A stretch of DNA of 64,000 nt from Nematopogon swammerdamellus. Lineage: Eukaryota; Arthropoda; Insecta; Lepidoptera; Adelidae. The DNA is taken from positions 18,987,566-19,051,565 of the forward strand of contig OX336340.1 of the NCBI GenBank assembly GCA_946902875.1, in the 5' to 3' direction. The translations under genes were made by a program, and so were the position numbers. This document shows positions 29,427-40,830 of this stretch, one piece after another; position 1 is the first letter of the stretch, and each line of letters opens with the position of its first letter. Below the pieces are notes generated by a model that had not been told where the DNA came from, searched no databases, and saw nothing but the letters and a program-made list of their open reading frames with translations.

Positions 29427-30940
29427 ATTACTCGAAATTACGATTACCTACTATGTTCGATAGCTGCTACTGAATTGGGACTCATTTCAAGGCCAATCCC
29501 CTTGACCGTTCAATTATCGCTCTTGACCTTACATTGAGCTCTCACTTATCACGCTTCCCACTATAACTGAAGCTGTATAATATACACGCGCTACATTTCA
29601 GTAAGCTGGATTGATTGAGTGGGCGTTTATCGACAAAAACCGTAGGTACTTGGCGATAACCGCCAAATGTGTATGACAAATTTCGGAGTTGCGTGGTTGT
29701 ACCTCGCATGCAGCATTTGCAATACATTAAACATATATTTTACGAGACGCTATGCTACATGTATTATATTCTAGTATAATACATATAAGAGCATTTCTGT
29801 TGCAACAGTAATTACTTTCACGGTTCAGATTCCATGTATAGGTAGGCACAATTAAAAAAAAATCCCTTACTTAACTACCTTTGTAAAATCTTGAATAATT
29901 TTATTTACACCAATGTTTTCTTTTAGATTTTTATAATATATATTTTGTACACAATAAATGAAAAAATACACATATTTTTCATCGTATATTTCGACTTTTA
30001 AGTCGTCGTCATAAAACAAAATTTAATATTCTTTGTAAAATCCGTTCGATTGGTACACCCCGAAGAGTATAAAAATAATGTTTTCCTTTCTCGTAAAGCC
30101 GGCACGATCAATAGAAAGTATGGCACATTATACCACAGTAATGTGTCATGTGGCTGGCACCACCGGTACAGTACAGCTATATAGTGATCTAGCCATGACT
30201 GATTCCATAAAACAATATTGTTTCTTAGCGAGAACGAAATCATCGAAGGATTTCGTAGAATTAGGAAACAGGAGAGCTCCAATTTCACAACAAAATTGGA
30301 TAGAGCGTATGTGTCAAGAGAAGAGGGAATTGATCCTATCGGTTGAGTTGAGCCTAGAATAGAACAAGCCGTACAGTCGTGTTCATAATTGCATTAACTA
30401 CTTTACAATCTTGACACAATAACATTTTTCCCGTCAGCCTCGCTAAAGCACTGCACTCGGCGAACAATTTATGACAGGGTTGTAGAGGTGATAATGCAAA
30501 TTGTGAACCCGAGTGCACACACAAGAAATCATAAACGTATGCAAGAAGCATAGGCGGTGATATTATACTGAAACAATAGACCACGTGAGCGCTACGTGAA
30601 CAGTATTGTGTAGTGTAAAGCTTTCCGGTTTGCTTGCACAAACCGGGACATTTCTAGCATTTATTAGCTTGAGCTTAGAATCACACGTGCATACATGTAG
30701 GCACCCCTCACACACACAGGATAAATGAAGCTGCTTGTTTGTGTTGGTGCGCCAGTATAGCGAACGGGTGAGACCATGAGAAGCAGGTCCATGGATGAGA
30801 CACGCCAGCTGTCACTTCACCCCCCATAACCCGCGCCATACATCAGTCGTGAATCTGAACAGTGGCACAACAAAAACACCCAGCTTCCCTTATCCTGCAA
30901 GTGTACAAAGAACTGGAAGGTATAAAAAAGTCACTGTCGT
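29427..30940. other. 1.5 kb low-copy DNA
   Basis: No repeat family seen. A 94-residue plus frame at 30078-30362 and minus frames at 29998-30288 and 30354-30641 have no recognisable domain. I cannot tell chance frames from exons here. Confidence 0.35.
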
Positions 30941-31000
30941 TTAACTTATTTTTATTTTTTATTTATTTATTTATTTGGAAACATACAGTTATAAATATCT
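30941..31000 (-). repeat. TTTA-rich tail
   Basis: A run of TTTATTTATTTATTTATTTG follows TTTTTATTTTTT. On minus it would be a CAAATAAATAAA-type LINE or SINE tail, but no element body was recognised. Confidence 0.35.
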
Positions 31001-31915
31001 TAAATCAAATAAACATATAGCAAGAACATAAACCAGTAAAGTTTCACAATTAGGCAAAACTACAAAAGATGTTTTCAACACTAGTACATAATTAAAAAAA
31101 AAAAGAAGTGAAATATAATATGCAAAAAATAATAATAAAATTTTATTTCCCTAACGTAATCCAAAATGCATAGGTACAATTTATATTAGACGCACATTGA
31201 TAATAATATGTGAGTTCACAAGTGTGAGAGAAAGAAGTAGGTAGATAGGTAGCTAAGTAATTTATATTCCGTACGTAATTTATATTCTCTTAAAAAACTC
31301 TAAAAGGTTTCTTGCCCCGTTCTTGCTTATACATTGTCTGAATGGGACAAAAAATTACGACTTTTGCATTTGTACATGTGCATTTTTGCCAATGAAATAT
31401 TATTGTATATAATATAATGTTAATAGACAGTTTCACATCACAACACAAACCTCTACCACATATTTCTTTATCTCGCTCTGTATAGGTATGTATACGCAGG
31501 ATTTATGTACATTATGAACAGGAACATAAAAAAGTATTAAACTAAGATTAAGTAGGTAGCTTCATCATTTTCATCGCAGGTTTGTTTAAAATAGGAAGAT
31601 AAAACTACTTTGCCGACGTAGAACGTTAAATGACCACGCACTTTTCTAACTTTCGCCGTTATCTGAGAGTAAAGATAGTAAATGAGCTTACCTTGCCCTC
31701 TTAATGCTTAGGTACTAAGCACAATCCTTAAGAGGAATATTTATTCTGAACATTTTCTTAAGAGAAGTGGATTTTTTTTAATGACTTCGAAATGATGTAG
31801 GTTCCAATTCAATTATTAATATTTCATAATATATAAAGTACGTTATTAAAAATGTATATAGCCATTTAAAAACTCGAACGCCAAATTGCAATTACGAAAC
31901 TGCAAATCCTGGCAA
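31001..31915. other. AT-rich low-copy DNA
   Basis: No feature recognised. Confidence 0.4.
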
Positions 31916-31920
31916 ATATT

Positions 31921-32051
31921 GCGTGTCGAGCTTTGGTGTCGAGCGTGGTCGAGCTTAGAAAGAGACAATCCGGTTGTAGAGCGCCCGTCGTGTTTGTGCG
32001 ACAGGGACGACGCTCTACAACCGGATGGTCTCTTTCTAAAGCTCGACACGC
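31921..32051. mobile_element. 131-bp foldback MITE with 5-bp TSD
   Basis: Ends GCGTGTCGAGCTT / AAGCTCGACACGC. The inner arms AGAAAGAGACAATCCGGTTG and CAACCGGATGGTCTCTTTCT pair around a short loop near 31990-32005. ATATT flanks both sides (31916-31920, 32052-32056). The left arm has an extra TGGTGTCGAGCGTGGTCGAG segment that looks like a local duplication. Confidence 0.78.
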
Positions 32052-32056
32052 ATATT

Positions 32057-32648
32057 TACTCGCAGTCAACTGTACCTATTAGAGTCTATTAGAGTCTATT
32101 AGAGCTCTATAAGGTTTCGTACCCGGTTCTTCCTTATGTATTGCATTGCTGAACGGAACATGACAAAAAAAATGATGACGAACCATACTGAATATGCATA
32201 TTGTCTCAATGAAATATTGTTAAATGTTGTGTGTTCTTTATGGCGAAATAAATACATTACAATGCATACATTGCCTGGTCGGTTCTCGTACCTATCTAAA
32301 TTGACCATGTATTGATTTTACGCGTATTAGATCTAATTCAAAATTGCTTAACCCATAGGATACCCTCTTAAGAGGTCCACGAAATAGCCTAACTTGTTTT
32401 GGTGCCGCGGCTAAGTTAACCTAGATTATCGTTAGTGCCACTTCACGGCGGAGATAAATTATCTCTGGAATGATCGTCGCTTAGGGAAGCCGAAGCTTAC
32501 TCTACCCATTCCTCTCTCTCTCTCTAGAAGTTTACCTAATGACTGTAGGTACATTGTACACGCTTTAGTTAAATTTTGGTACGTTTTCAATCAATTTAGG
32601 GTGGGGTTGGAAAATTGGTGGCGGAAAACCTTGGTGAGCTAGGCATCA
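32057..32648. other. low-copy DNA
   Basis: A short AGAGTCTATT tandem (32083-32105) and a TC run (32511-32526). The last ~40 bp may be the left remnant of the old SINE-A interrupted at 32649. Confidence 0.4.
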
Positions 32649-33003
32649 TTTTTATTTTTTTTTAATGGAAACTGACACGGTTGGCTACATCACCTACCAC
32701 ATCCGTGATGTCAGCCCATAACACCGGGTGAACTTGGTGCCACGTCAGTGCTTCCCTTCGGTCGTGCCGGTTACACTGAACTGGACGGAAAACACAAACT
32801 ATTTACATAGCCATTTCGACCGACCATTTAGTGCGGTGCGACGGCTTTCATTTAGTGCGGTGGTACCAACCGGGGCGGGATAAATAAACCCTACCACGTA
32901 ATATAAGAAGGGAGTCATATCCCTTAGTCGCCTTTTACGTCTATACACGAGGAGAGATGCAGTGGGGCTATTCTTTTAAAGTATATACCGGCCCCACACG
33001 GTA
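32649..33003 (-). mobile_element. SINE-A copy with GTCGTAAAAGG head
   Basis: T-rich tail, AATGGAAACTGACACGGTTG, GGTCGTGCCGGTTACACTGA, a local duplication around CATTTAGTGCGGTG (32827-32863), then CTTAGTCGCCTTTTACGTCT...CCCCACACGGTA. It appears to be inserted in an older SINE-A that continues at 33004. Confidence 0.85.
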
Positions 33004-33300
33004 CGAAGGATGTCACATGCCCATTATGTAAGCGCTTCCCTTTGGTCGTGACGGCTACACCGAACTGAACTTAAGGCGTAAACTATTTACATGGCCGCTT
33101 CGACCGACTTTTAATTCAGTGCATGGTACCAATCCGGACGGGTTAAACCCTATCACCTACCTAGGTACCACCTGGGTAAGGTAAGGGAAAGGACCTACAG
33201 TTTAAGTAGAATCTGAACCACGATCAGCCTCAACGGTTAACTGTTACCTATCAAAGTTCTAAATGCGCTAGCACCGCCAAGCTACTGAGACTGACAATAT
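33004..33300 (-). mobile_element. older SINE-A with degenerate tRNA/5S head
   Basis: TAAGCGCTTCCCTTTGGTCG, GGACGGGTTAAACCCTATCA, GGACCTACAGTTTAAGTAGA, CTGAACCACGATCAGCCTCA, and AAGCTACTGAGACTGACA at the head end. The 5S-like part has decayed. Confidence 0.75.
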
Positions 33301-33634
33301 CTATGTAACTATCGCTTTATATAGTTTTCAGCAGTCAGTGCAAGAGATCTCGCCTCGACACGGAATCGATGGGTTCCATTTTCCTCAGTTCGGTATGGTT
33401 CAAAACAGCTGAACCGTTTTAGATCAGGTTCTGTTCAGACTATGATCCAGAAACCGATTCTGTATTGGAAATAACAGAAAATATACTTAAGTATCCCTAA
33501 ACATATTTATCATTTCTACCTTCGATTACTTTCGACCCTTTTGATTAACCCCTATTTTTTTATTTCAGTACTGTGATGTTACGGGTAAGTATATGGCCTC
33601 CAACCATCCTGACATATATTGTATTTTATAATAG
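33301..33634. other. low-copy DNA
   Basis: No feature recognised. Confidence 0.4.
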
Positions 33635-34075
33635 ACTAGCTGTGCCCGCGGCTCCGCCCGCTCTCATATATGACTTATCTGCTAACCTCATAAGCCATTT
33701 AGCGTGATAGTAAGTAGCCTATAGTTGATGGGAAGAATCAAGCTATCCGTAGATTTTTTTTTATTAAAATCGGTTCAGTGGTTCTCGAGTTATAATCGGA
33801 CAGACAGACATACATACATACATACATACATACATACATACATACATACATACATACATACATACATACATACATACATACATACATACATACATACATA
33901 CATACATACATACATACATACATACATACATACATACATACATACATACATACATACATACATACATACATACATACATACATACATACATACATACATA
34001 CATACATACATAGATACATACATACAGATAGACAGAAAGCAGACGTTGGATTTTATTAAAGGTAAGGAAGGAAGG
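33635..34075 (+). repeat. family G repeat with expanded CATA array
   Basis: Starts CTAGCTGTGCCCGCGGCTCC and follows the G order through GGTTCTCGAGTTATAATCGG. Where other copies have ACAGACAGACATACATACAG, this one has about 200 bp of CATA. It then resumes GATAGACAGAAAGCAGACGT. Confidence 0.85.
33808..34011. repeat. CATA microsatellite, about 51 units
   Basis: An uninterrupted tetranucleotide array of about 204 bp. A TAGA variant at 34011 ends the pure run. All six frames read through it as YIHT- or MYVC-type repeats, which are not genes. Confidence 0.97.
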
Positions 34076-34089
34076 AAGAAGCGTAGATA

Positions 34090-34260
34090 AAGGAAGAGAC
34101 TAATGGAATGGAATCCAATTCCTCCCAAGTACAGCCTCGGGTCCTTCAAGTGGGATCCTTCACATAAGCAACTGTCAGGCCGGCATGGATTCGCAACCCC
34201 CGCAAACGAACAAAGGCCCATGGGAGACGTTAGTCACCTTATGGGTAGATCGGAATGTGT
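34090..34260 (+). repeat. family I LINE C-terminus and 3'UTR
   Basis: CTCCCAAGTACAGCCTCGGG, TGTCAGGCCGGCATGGATTC and GGCCCATGGGAGACGTTAGT. It directly follows the family G repeat. Confidence 0.72.
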
Positions 34261-34740
34261 TTGGTTTATGGACGAGACGGTGGCTGTGATAGCTACACGT
34301 ATTTTTTTATGGAACTGTAAACAATTTTAACACGTAGTTTCAATTACGTATTACGTCATGTCTAGATATTCAGGGCTTACACGTGATGTGTCTATATTCT
34401 ATGTAGCTGATTCTGGGAGCTCAATACCAGTAGAGATAATCCGATAATCCTATTTATTATTTATGGCAATTTTACGAGCAATACCAATCGTGGTGATGGA
34501 TTATTATTTCTAGTTTGACCTTGATCTTGCTTAACCTTGATTGGTTGACTGCTCGAGCAACACCCTTGGATAGTTTTAGTATCACTTTTTATTATGATAC
34601 TTCGGTAAAGATTCGTCCAATATTTATTAGATAGGAGAACTTGGTCTTAAAAGGGGGTTGCCTACTTTTTTTTTTTTTGAAAAATGTTTAAGATTATTCT
34701 GTTTTTAAAATAATGGCTAAAGAGCACAGGCTCTTTCAAC
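34261..34740. other. low-copy DNA
   Basis: No feature recognised. Confidence 0.4.
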
Positions 34741-34860
34741 TTTTATAGGGTTCCGTACCTCAAAAGAAGCAAAAACCGAACTCTTATATAATCACAGTCT
34801 TGTCCGTCAGTCTGTCTATCTGTCCGTCTGTCATAGCTTATTTTCTCCGAAACTAGTGCT
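34741..34860 (-). repeat. family D-like end, minus
   Basis: TATAGGGTTCCGTACCTCAA and GTCCGTCAGTCTGTCTATCT, as at 9270 and 53262. Confidence 0.5.
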
Positions 34861-34904
34861 CTATACGTGTCCTAAATTTAAATTTGGTACATCCTCCTTA
34901 TATA

Positions 34905-35076
34905 TATAATTCTTCTGTACGTGTGTTTGCCACCTAACTCCGCCTAATCGGCTGGACCGATTTGGGTGAAATTTTGTGTGTATATTTGAGTGGGTCCCTG
35001 GATGGTTTGAAAATACAATAGAACCCGTAGATGGCGTCGTGATAAGTCCACGCGGACGAAGTCGCGGGCACAGCTA
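34905..35076 (-). repeat. family L repeat
   Basis: On minus it starts CTAGCTGTGCCCGCGACTTC, GTCCGCGTGGACTTATCACG, GCCATCTACGGG, and ends near GTACAGAAGAATTATATATA. Shared with 57883-58062. Confidence 0.72.
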
Positions 35077-35094
35077 GTGTACATCAAAGAGTTT

Positions 35095-35139
35095 GTATTA
35101 CGTCGCTGTATAGAGCGCAGCGACGTAATACAAACTTTG
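35095..35139. mobile_element. family J palindrome, second copy
   Basis: CAAAGAGTTTGTATTACGTC pairs with GACGTAATACAAACTTTG around a ~9-nt loop. No clear target duplication here. Confidence 0.65.
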
Positions 35140-35815
35140 AAGACCCAATCACGGACTTATAGCGTAAATGAACGAATTTTACTTCACTACCTACAAAACT
35201 CTTGTTTTAATTCATATGTTTTATTTAATGTGTTTTATTTGTATATGAAAACTTAACAGATATTTATGAGTACCTACATATACATTTGCACAACTTAAAA
35301 AAAATAAACGGTTCAGCCATTTAAAAAAATTCCCTTTTTACAATATAAGTACTTACAACTAGATATTTTTTTTTTACATAATATAAATACATATCACAAT
35401 AAATTTCAAACATAAGTAATATAAGATAAAATATATAAGACTGCATTAGTGTAGCGTGTTTTAGCAATAATTTTTATGCGCAAAAGTAAACTTTCGCGAC
35501 TTATAGAAACTATAATATAAGGAACGATCATATAAAGTGTCGTTAGCACGAATTACATCAACGTCACGCATGCATGACACGGTCATTTTGTCACTAACGT
35601 GCGACGTGCGACATATAAAAGGCAGCCAACAAAGAATTCAAAGGGCTTAGACGGGGCATTAACTCGTCGGATCGGTGAAGGTCATTTTAAATTGTGTGCA
35701 CAAAGGTGACATTACAAATACGGTTACATACATACATCAGTATGTCTGATATCTGCGTCCGCGGCTACACTCGCGCTAAAGATACCGAGCGATGTCTCAT
35801 CGTAATCGTGATATC
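35140..35815. other. low-copy DNA with promoter-like TATA box
   Basis: TATAAAAGG at 35614-35622 sits in a non-repetitive stretch with CpG words upstream. No good initiator lies 25-35 bp downstream and no exon follows that I can recognise. Confidence 0.3.
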
Positions 35816-35886
35816 GTGAAGCACTGACATGGCATCTAGTTCACCAAGGCGTTATGGGCTGACATGTAGTCGACCCATGTCAGTCA
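35816..35886 (+). mobile_element. SINE-A 3' fragment
   Basis: GAAGCACTGACATGGCATCT, GCGTTATGGGCTGACATG and CCCATGTCAGTCAAAAAA. Confidence 0.72.
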
Positions 35887-36308
35887 AAAAAGCGGCCAAG
35901 TGCGAGTCAAACTCGCCTGGAGTGGGTTCCGTACCATTTCGTTTTCCGTTAGAACTTCAAGACTTTCGTTCGTTCTAGAGAAATCATATTCTCAATTTTT
36001 TTTTTCAAAATTTTAGTCTCAATAGTTTCGGAGATAAGGGGTGAAAGCTCGGTTTTTGTAAATTTTCTTTAATATCTTTTAAACTGTGCATTTTAAAATT
36101 AATAATATGTCACATGATTCACTTGAAAATTCTTTTATTTTATCCCTCTATTTTGTCCCCCATAATTGACCTCCAAAGTCGAAATTAGTTCATTATCCAT
36201 CGATATATCGTGATTTGGGTCATCAAACTCTATACATGTATCAAATTTAAACGTTTTTCGTGCAGTAGATTCGGAAAAAATAAGTTTTGAGGTACGGAAC
36301 CCTAAAAA
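35887..36308 (+). repeat. family D variant
   Basis: AGCGGCCAAGTGCGAGTCAA and GAGTGGGTTCCGTACCAT, ending GAGGTACGGAACCCTAAAAA. The middle (TTCTCAATTTTTT, GGAGATAAGGGGTGAAAGCT) differs from other D copies, so this is a separate subfamily. Confidence 0.7.
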
Positions 36309-37526
36309 AGATATAGATATAAAAAAGATAGTCTATAACCATCCCTAGAAAATATCAGATATATTGATGAAAATATGAATTGCAAATCCGTTGATGCATT
36401 CTAGAGTTATAAGCGAACTTATTATATAAGTACACCGACTGACGCATCTTTATCAATGCGAGTTGTCTGATGAAAGTTTTGTGCATTTGGAAGTTGTGAA
36501 ATTGTATGCAACGTAGTTATGGCAGTTCTGTCTTTTTAAATTGTTTAGGGGACACAATGACTGCAATAAAGTAAAAATACATGTGTAGGACTTTGTCTCA
36601 CTCACTATTTGTTACGATCCTAAATAAAATAGTGAACGCGAAAAGTAAACGCGCAAGTGACAAGGTACTATGTGTTTACACTTTCAGAAGCGAATGTACG
36701 GTTATTAGGCGTCTGAAATATGGAACCTGTTGCCTTCGCTGAAGCTTCAGTACCTACGTGTCGAGACTGCCGGGCGTCAAATATTTAATAAACATGTTTT
36801 ACAAGCATTCATGTTTAGACACAAACTGTTGCGTATTCTTCGTCATTTGCGATAACGAAGAAAGTCATAATTGAATTTATGTATGTATAGTAAGGATAAA
36901 TTATATTAAACATTTTAATATGTAGATTCAAATTATATAATGTCTAAATGCCTGCTAAGTTTAGTGTTGCGATTTTATCTGGGGGCACGGCAGTGGCCCC
37001 GCCAAGTCGAGCAAACACGGCTGTACCATCCGTTTCTCGAAGCAACTCAGGGTACCTTTGACCTCCCTGTACCTTTGTTGTGGATAGAGATAAACACCTG
37101 AAAACACCCGATTGCCAAGTCAAGGTGTTTTTTTTATAGAAATTAAGATGTTAAATATAAGAGGAGTAACTAAATATTGATTAATATTAAGTAGAAAATA
37201 TAATTTATGGCAACATTGTTGAATTCGGATTTCAATGATATGAAAGACTTGGCTCTGCATGGGATCTTACAACTTTTTACGGTGGAAAGGTTGCGTGCGA
37301 GACTTGGCATCTTTTTATATTATATGTTTTAGTGGGGTTTACTTTGGATCTTTATATTTAAAATTAAATAGTATTAGTGCCTTCAATCTACCATTTGAAA
37401 GAGGCTGACTGATTGTAAAAATATTTTTTTTTACTATTTCAGGTTCAGTGGTCTTAAAGATATAGCTAAAAATGTGCAAAAAATTTCCGTTTTCGACCCC
37501 ATCGCCCTGTTTTCATTTCATATTTG
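36309..37526. other. 1.2 kb low-copy DNA
   Basis: No repeat or gene recognised. Confidence 0.4.
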
Positions 37527-37600
37527 GTGGTGGTACGGAACCTTCGGCGCGCGATTCCCACTCGCACAAGTGCGAGTGGGACCCGCGCGCCGAGGTTGCC
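37527..37600. repeat. short D-related piece
   Basis: TGGTACGGAACCTTCGGCGC and CCCACTCGCACAAGTGCGAG: family-D end and start motifs brought together, as at 54690. Confidence 0.5.
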
Positions 37601-38105
37601 AGCTTTTTATAATTTACACTCATTGTTTTGTAATGTTAAGATTAAAATTTCTAGTCATTCATATGTAAACAAAAACAAAATATAAATTCGCTAAATATTA
37701 AAACGCTTCATTATATGTTTATTGCATTAACATTTAGCGAAGATTAGAGGAGCGTTTAAACTGAGTTTAGTGTGTCATCCATCAATCAAATAAAAGCAAG
37801 GGTCACCCTCTGAAGCTGAAACATTTCAAGTTTTCTCGTCACGTTCCGGATCCTGAAGTAGCGATGGGCCTCTGGGCGTGTGTTTTCATACATTTTTCTC
37901 TTATTTTTATACATAAAGATAACACTAAATTGCTACGCCCTCGCCAAGGATACCGAAGGAAAAGTTCTATTTACAAACTTGCGATCGACGCGTGCTTGTG
38001 CCAAGACAGTCTACACTTCAAATACGAGGGTTCGAACAATTGTATTTTAGTTCATATTATTTTTGCTCTGTCCCTAATGGCCATGAGATGTTAAAAGAAT
38101 GAAAA
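37601..38105. other. low-copy DNA
   Basis: A 76-residue frame at 37864-38094 has no recognised domain. Confidence 0.35.
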
Positions 38106-38205
38106 TAGAGTGAGAGAATCAGACAGCTGTTCGCATTTGAGTGAGTGAGTGAGAAAAAAAAGTTTAATTCTGATTTTTAACCAACTTTGACATTGGATTG
38201 ACAAT
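38106..38205. repeat. ~98-bp direct repeat, copy 1
   Basis: TAGAGTGAGAGAATCAGACA through ACTTTGACATTGGATTG. Repeated with a few differences at 38531-38630, flanking the LINE fragment between them. Confidence 0.8.
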
Positions 38206-38207
38206 AG

Positions 38208-38530
38208 ATTTTTTTTAAATGTGAGCTCTACATATGGCGCCGAGGCACCCATGAGGTGTCTAACGGCGCCCATGGACATTCGGTCGTATGCGGGGGTTGC
38301 AAATGCCATGCCGGCCTGACAGGTGCCCATTCACGCCCCTCTTGAAGGACCCGAGACTGTACTTGGGGGGAAATATATGAGCAGGGAGAGCGTTCCAGAG
38401 TTTACCGGTTCTGTAAAGGAAAGATCTGCAGAATCGATTGGTACGCATCCGCGGTAAGTCCAGCGTGTAGGGAAGCAATCCCTGAACATTGCGCTTGGTG
38501 CGGAGGTGGAAAGGGGACAGCGGTTGACAA
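38208..38530 (-). pseudogene. non-LTR ORF2 C-terminus and 3'UTR (family I)
   Basis: On minus, about 90 codons are readable: RNVQGLLPYTLDLPRMRTN, then FLYRTGKLWNALPAHIFPP, YSLGSFKRGVNGHL and the 3'UTR motif GGCCGGCATGGCATTTGC. This is the usual C-terminus of a Jockey/CR1-type reverse transcriptase protein, and it identifies the other family-I copies in the window. It is 5'-truncated; the RT core is absent. It sits exactly between two ~98-bp direct repeats. Confidence 0.75.
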
Positions 38531-38630
38531 TAGAGTGAGAGAATCAGACAGCTCTTCGCATTTGAGTGAGTGAGTGAGAAGAAAAAGTTTAAATTCTGAT
38601 TTTTTAACCAACTTTGACATTGGATTGGAA
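38531..38630. repeat. ~98-bp direct repeat, copy 2
   Basis: Same sequence as 38106-38205 with CTCTTCG for CTGTTCG and small A/T length changes. Confidence 0.8.
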
Positions 38631-39040
38631 GCGTTTGCTTAAGCATGTAAGTCGAACTTACTGAAATGTGCAATAGAAATAAACAAAACAAAGAATGCTA
38701 TTTTACAGACGAGGGCAAGCGGGTGTTCTTGATGTTGCAAATAGCCATCGCGTGAACGATAAACGACAACAAAGAACAAGGAAATATATTAATTATCTTA
38801 CAAGCTTGCGTTTCCTTACAAATTGCTCTTTCCGGCAAGGATAAAAATAGAATAATTGGTTGTGAGGGTGTCAACATCTGCCTATAAGTTGAGAATATAT
38901 CTTTTAAACCACTTAAGCCTTTTCAATTTATATAATTGGATTTATTAGTTGATTGAGAGAAAACCGATTGAAATATTTCGAAAAAGAAGAGGAAACGCTA
39001 ACGGGAAAAATACCTTGTTATTTGTTTATTTATTTGTAAA
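38631..39040. other. low-copy DNA
   Basis: No feature recognised. Confidence 0.4.
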
Positions 39041-39268
39041 CTAGCTGTGCCCGCGGCTCCGCCCGCTGTCATATTTGACTTCTCTGCTAACCTCATAAGC
39101 CATTTAACGTGATGAAATTGAGCCTATAATTGATGGGAAGAACCAAGCTATCCGTAGAAGAAAACTGTATAAAAATCGGTTCAGTGGTTCTCGAGTTATA
39201 AGCGGACAGACAGACATACATACAGACAGACAGAAAGCAGACGTTGGATTTTATTAAAGGTAAAGGAT
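39041..39268 (+). repeat. family G repeat
   Basis: CTAGCTGTGCCCGCGGCTCC, CATAAGCCATTTAACGTGAT, GGTTCTCGAGTTATAAGCGG, ACAGACAGACATACATACAG, AAAGCAGACGTTGGATTTTA. It has two CATA units where the copy at 33635 has about 51. Confidence 0.82.
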
Positions 39269-39684
39269 AAAAAGCCATCATTATACATTATGTAATCGGA
39301 ACTAATGAAATAAATTGTTGCATATTACACTGGAAGTAAATATTTCGTCCAACTCAATTGACTCCGCCACAGTGCATATTACGCTGGCAGCATTGCCCCT
39401 TTGAATGGCTAGTCCTATTCGCTGAAAGAAGAAAGAAATGGGTTATGAGAATTCTGAAATATCTTAACATTTTCAGTATGTTTAGTCTTAAATATGAACC
39501 CTTTTATGAAATTTTGGGCACCCTCGCCACTATCCCGGAGGAAAAGTGTTTAGGCGAAATGTGTTTAGGTGGTACTAGGTTAGTTTTAATCTATTTTTAA
39601 CTTCAAGTCATTAATTTATTAATTTTTAATATGTCTATAATTGTACACTGTTTAATTTCAATTTATTTGATAAAGGGCCTTCGT
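39269..39684. other. low-copy DNA
   Basis: An 80-residue plus frame at 39358-39600 is not recognised. Confidence 0.35.
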
Positions 39685-39842
39685 GATTTACTTGCTGCTT
39701 GATGTAGTTATCTCGTCCGAATACTTTGCTAAACGTGGTGGTCGGTGTTGTGCTGTAATTTACCAGAGTACTTGCAGCATAACACCGATTACTCTGCTTA
39801 CCCCGATTGTCGGGATACGGCGTGTGGTGTGCGCGTGTGTGT
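39685..39842 (+). mobile_element. SINE-B 3' half
   Basis: CTTGCTGCTTGATGTAGTTA, AACGTGGTGGTCGGTGTTGT, ACTCTGCTTACCCCGATTGT and CGGCGTGTGGTGTGCGCGTG. Confidence 0.8.
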
Positions 39843-39853
39843 AACTCACAAAC

Positions 39854-40252
39854 ATTTTTTTTAATGTAATCCGGTATGGGTGGCTGAGTCAGAGGGGCCA
39901 AAGCGCATGCTCCGACCAGCCAATATCACCTCCGGGTAGGTAGGTGCCATACCGGAGACTTCCCTGGATTGCTGGCTATCACTGGACTAGAGGAGAACAC
40001 AACCGAGGCTGCTATACGGCCATCTTACATCCAGTACAGTGGTACCAACCCAGTCGGCAACAATTTGAGCCTACCACCCAGTAAGGGGAAGAGATGGGAC
40101 CTACAGTTTTATTTACACCGGTTCCGAACGGTGAAGCAGCAGGTGTAGGTATGCACGTAATTTTTGTCGTCAGAAAAAACTCATTGGTACACGCAGACCG
40201 GATTCGAACCTCGGACCTCTCGCATGAGAAGCCGATGCCCGATTAACACCGT
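39854..40252 (-). mobile_element. SINE-C copy, near full length
   Basis: The tRNA-like head on minus ends with GAGAGGTCCGAGGTTCGAAT (B-box GGTTCGAATCC). The body has CCGGTGTAAATAAAACTGTA, GGTTGGTACCACTGTACTGG (the core shared with SINE-A) and GGTATGGCACCT. The 3' end is an A-run (plus T-run at 39855-39862). Confidence 0.82.
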
Positions 40253-40784
40253 CAGGTTTAGAGTACATTTTATCATACTATAAAGTACTAGTACATACAT
40301 CATACTAAAAAGTACTATAAAAAAAATAGTACTAAAAAATACTATCTTCGCGTAGAATTCAATAACATAATATTTATTAACTTACATGGGACGCTTTATT
40401 GACACAATTATCCTGTCGTAAGAACTCTCAAATTCTATTATCGGTAATGGCCACCATAAATAAGTAAGCGAAAATGTCCAAACAATATTTGACACTAATT
40501 CTAAAAGCGAGAAGGAGCGACATAGAACTGTATCAAATGCACAAGGTCGCCTTCTATCGACGCGACGTCAAGAAGATGTTATTGTTTCTAATTCAATGGG
40601 TTTTGTTGTTGTTGTTGCCGACTTTACTCTTGTGCCGAATTTACCCTATTTACCTGTGTGTTTACCAGGTAAATAAACTTGTATCTGTGTGCTGATTAAT
40701 TTACCTACTTAAAAGTACGATGGAGAATGGAGAGACGCCCTGCCTGAAAGTGGGCAAGTAAATCGAGTAAATTATATATATATA
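40253..40784. other. low-copy DNA
   Basis: AGTACTA-type AT words recur at 40270-40345. A 73-residue frame at 40474-40695 shows no domain. Confidence 0.35.
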
Positions 40785-40830
40785 TATTTTTATGGAAATT
40801 GACACGGTTGGCTACATCACCTACAATTCG
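40785..40830 (-). mobile_element. SINE-A 3' stub
   Basis: TTTTTATGGAAATTGACACG and GTTGGCTACATCACCTACAA only. Confidence 0.75.

Noticed and set aside
30078..30362. 94-residue plus-strand frame as a host exon
   Set aside because: No recognisable domain, no convincing splice sites, no supporting context.
33725..34221. Long open frames of YIHT or MYVC repeats on both strands
   Set aside because: They are translations of the CATA microsatellite; a 12-bp-periodic array is open in every frame by chance.
34741..35076. Single composite element from D-like end to family L
   Set aside because: The two halves occur separately elsewhere (9270, 53262 and 57883), so adjacency is coincidental.
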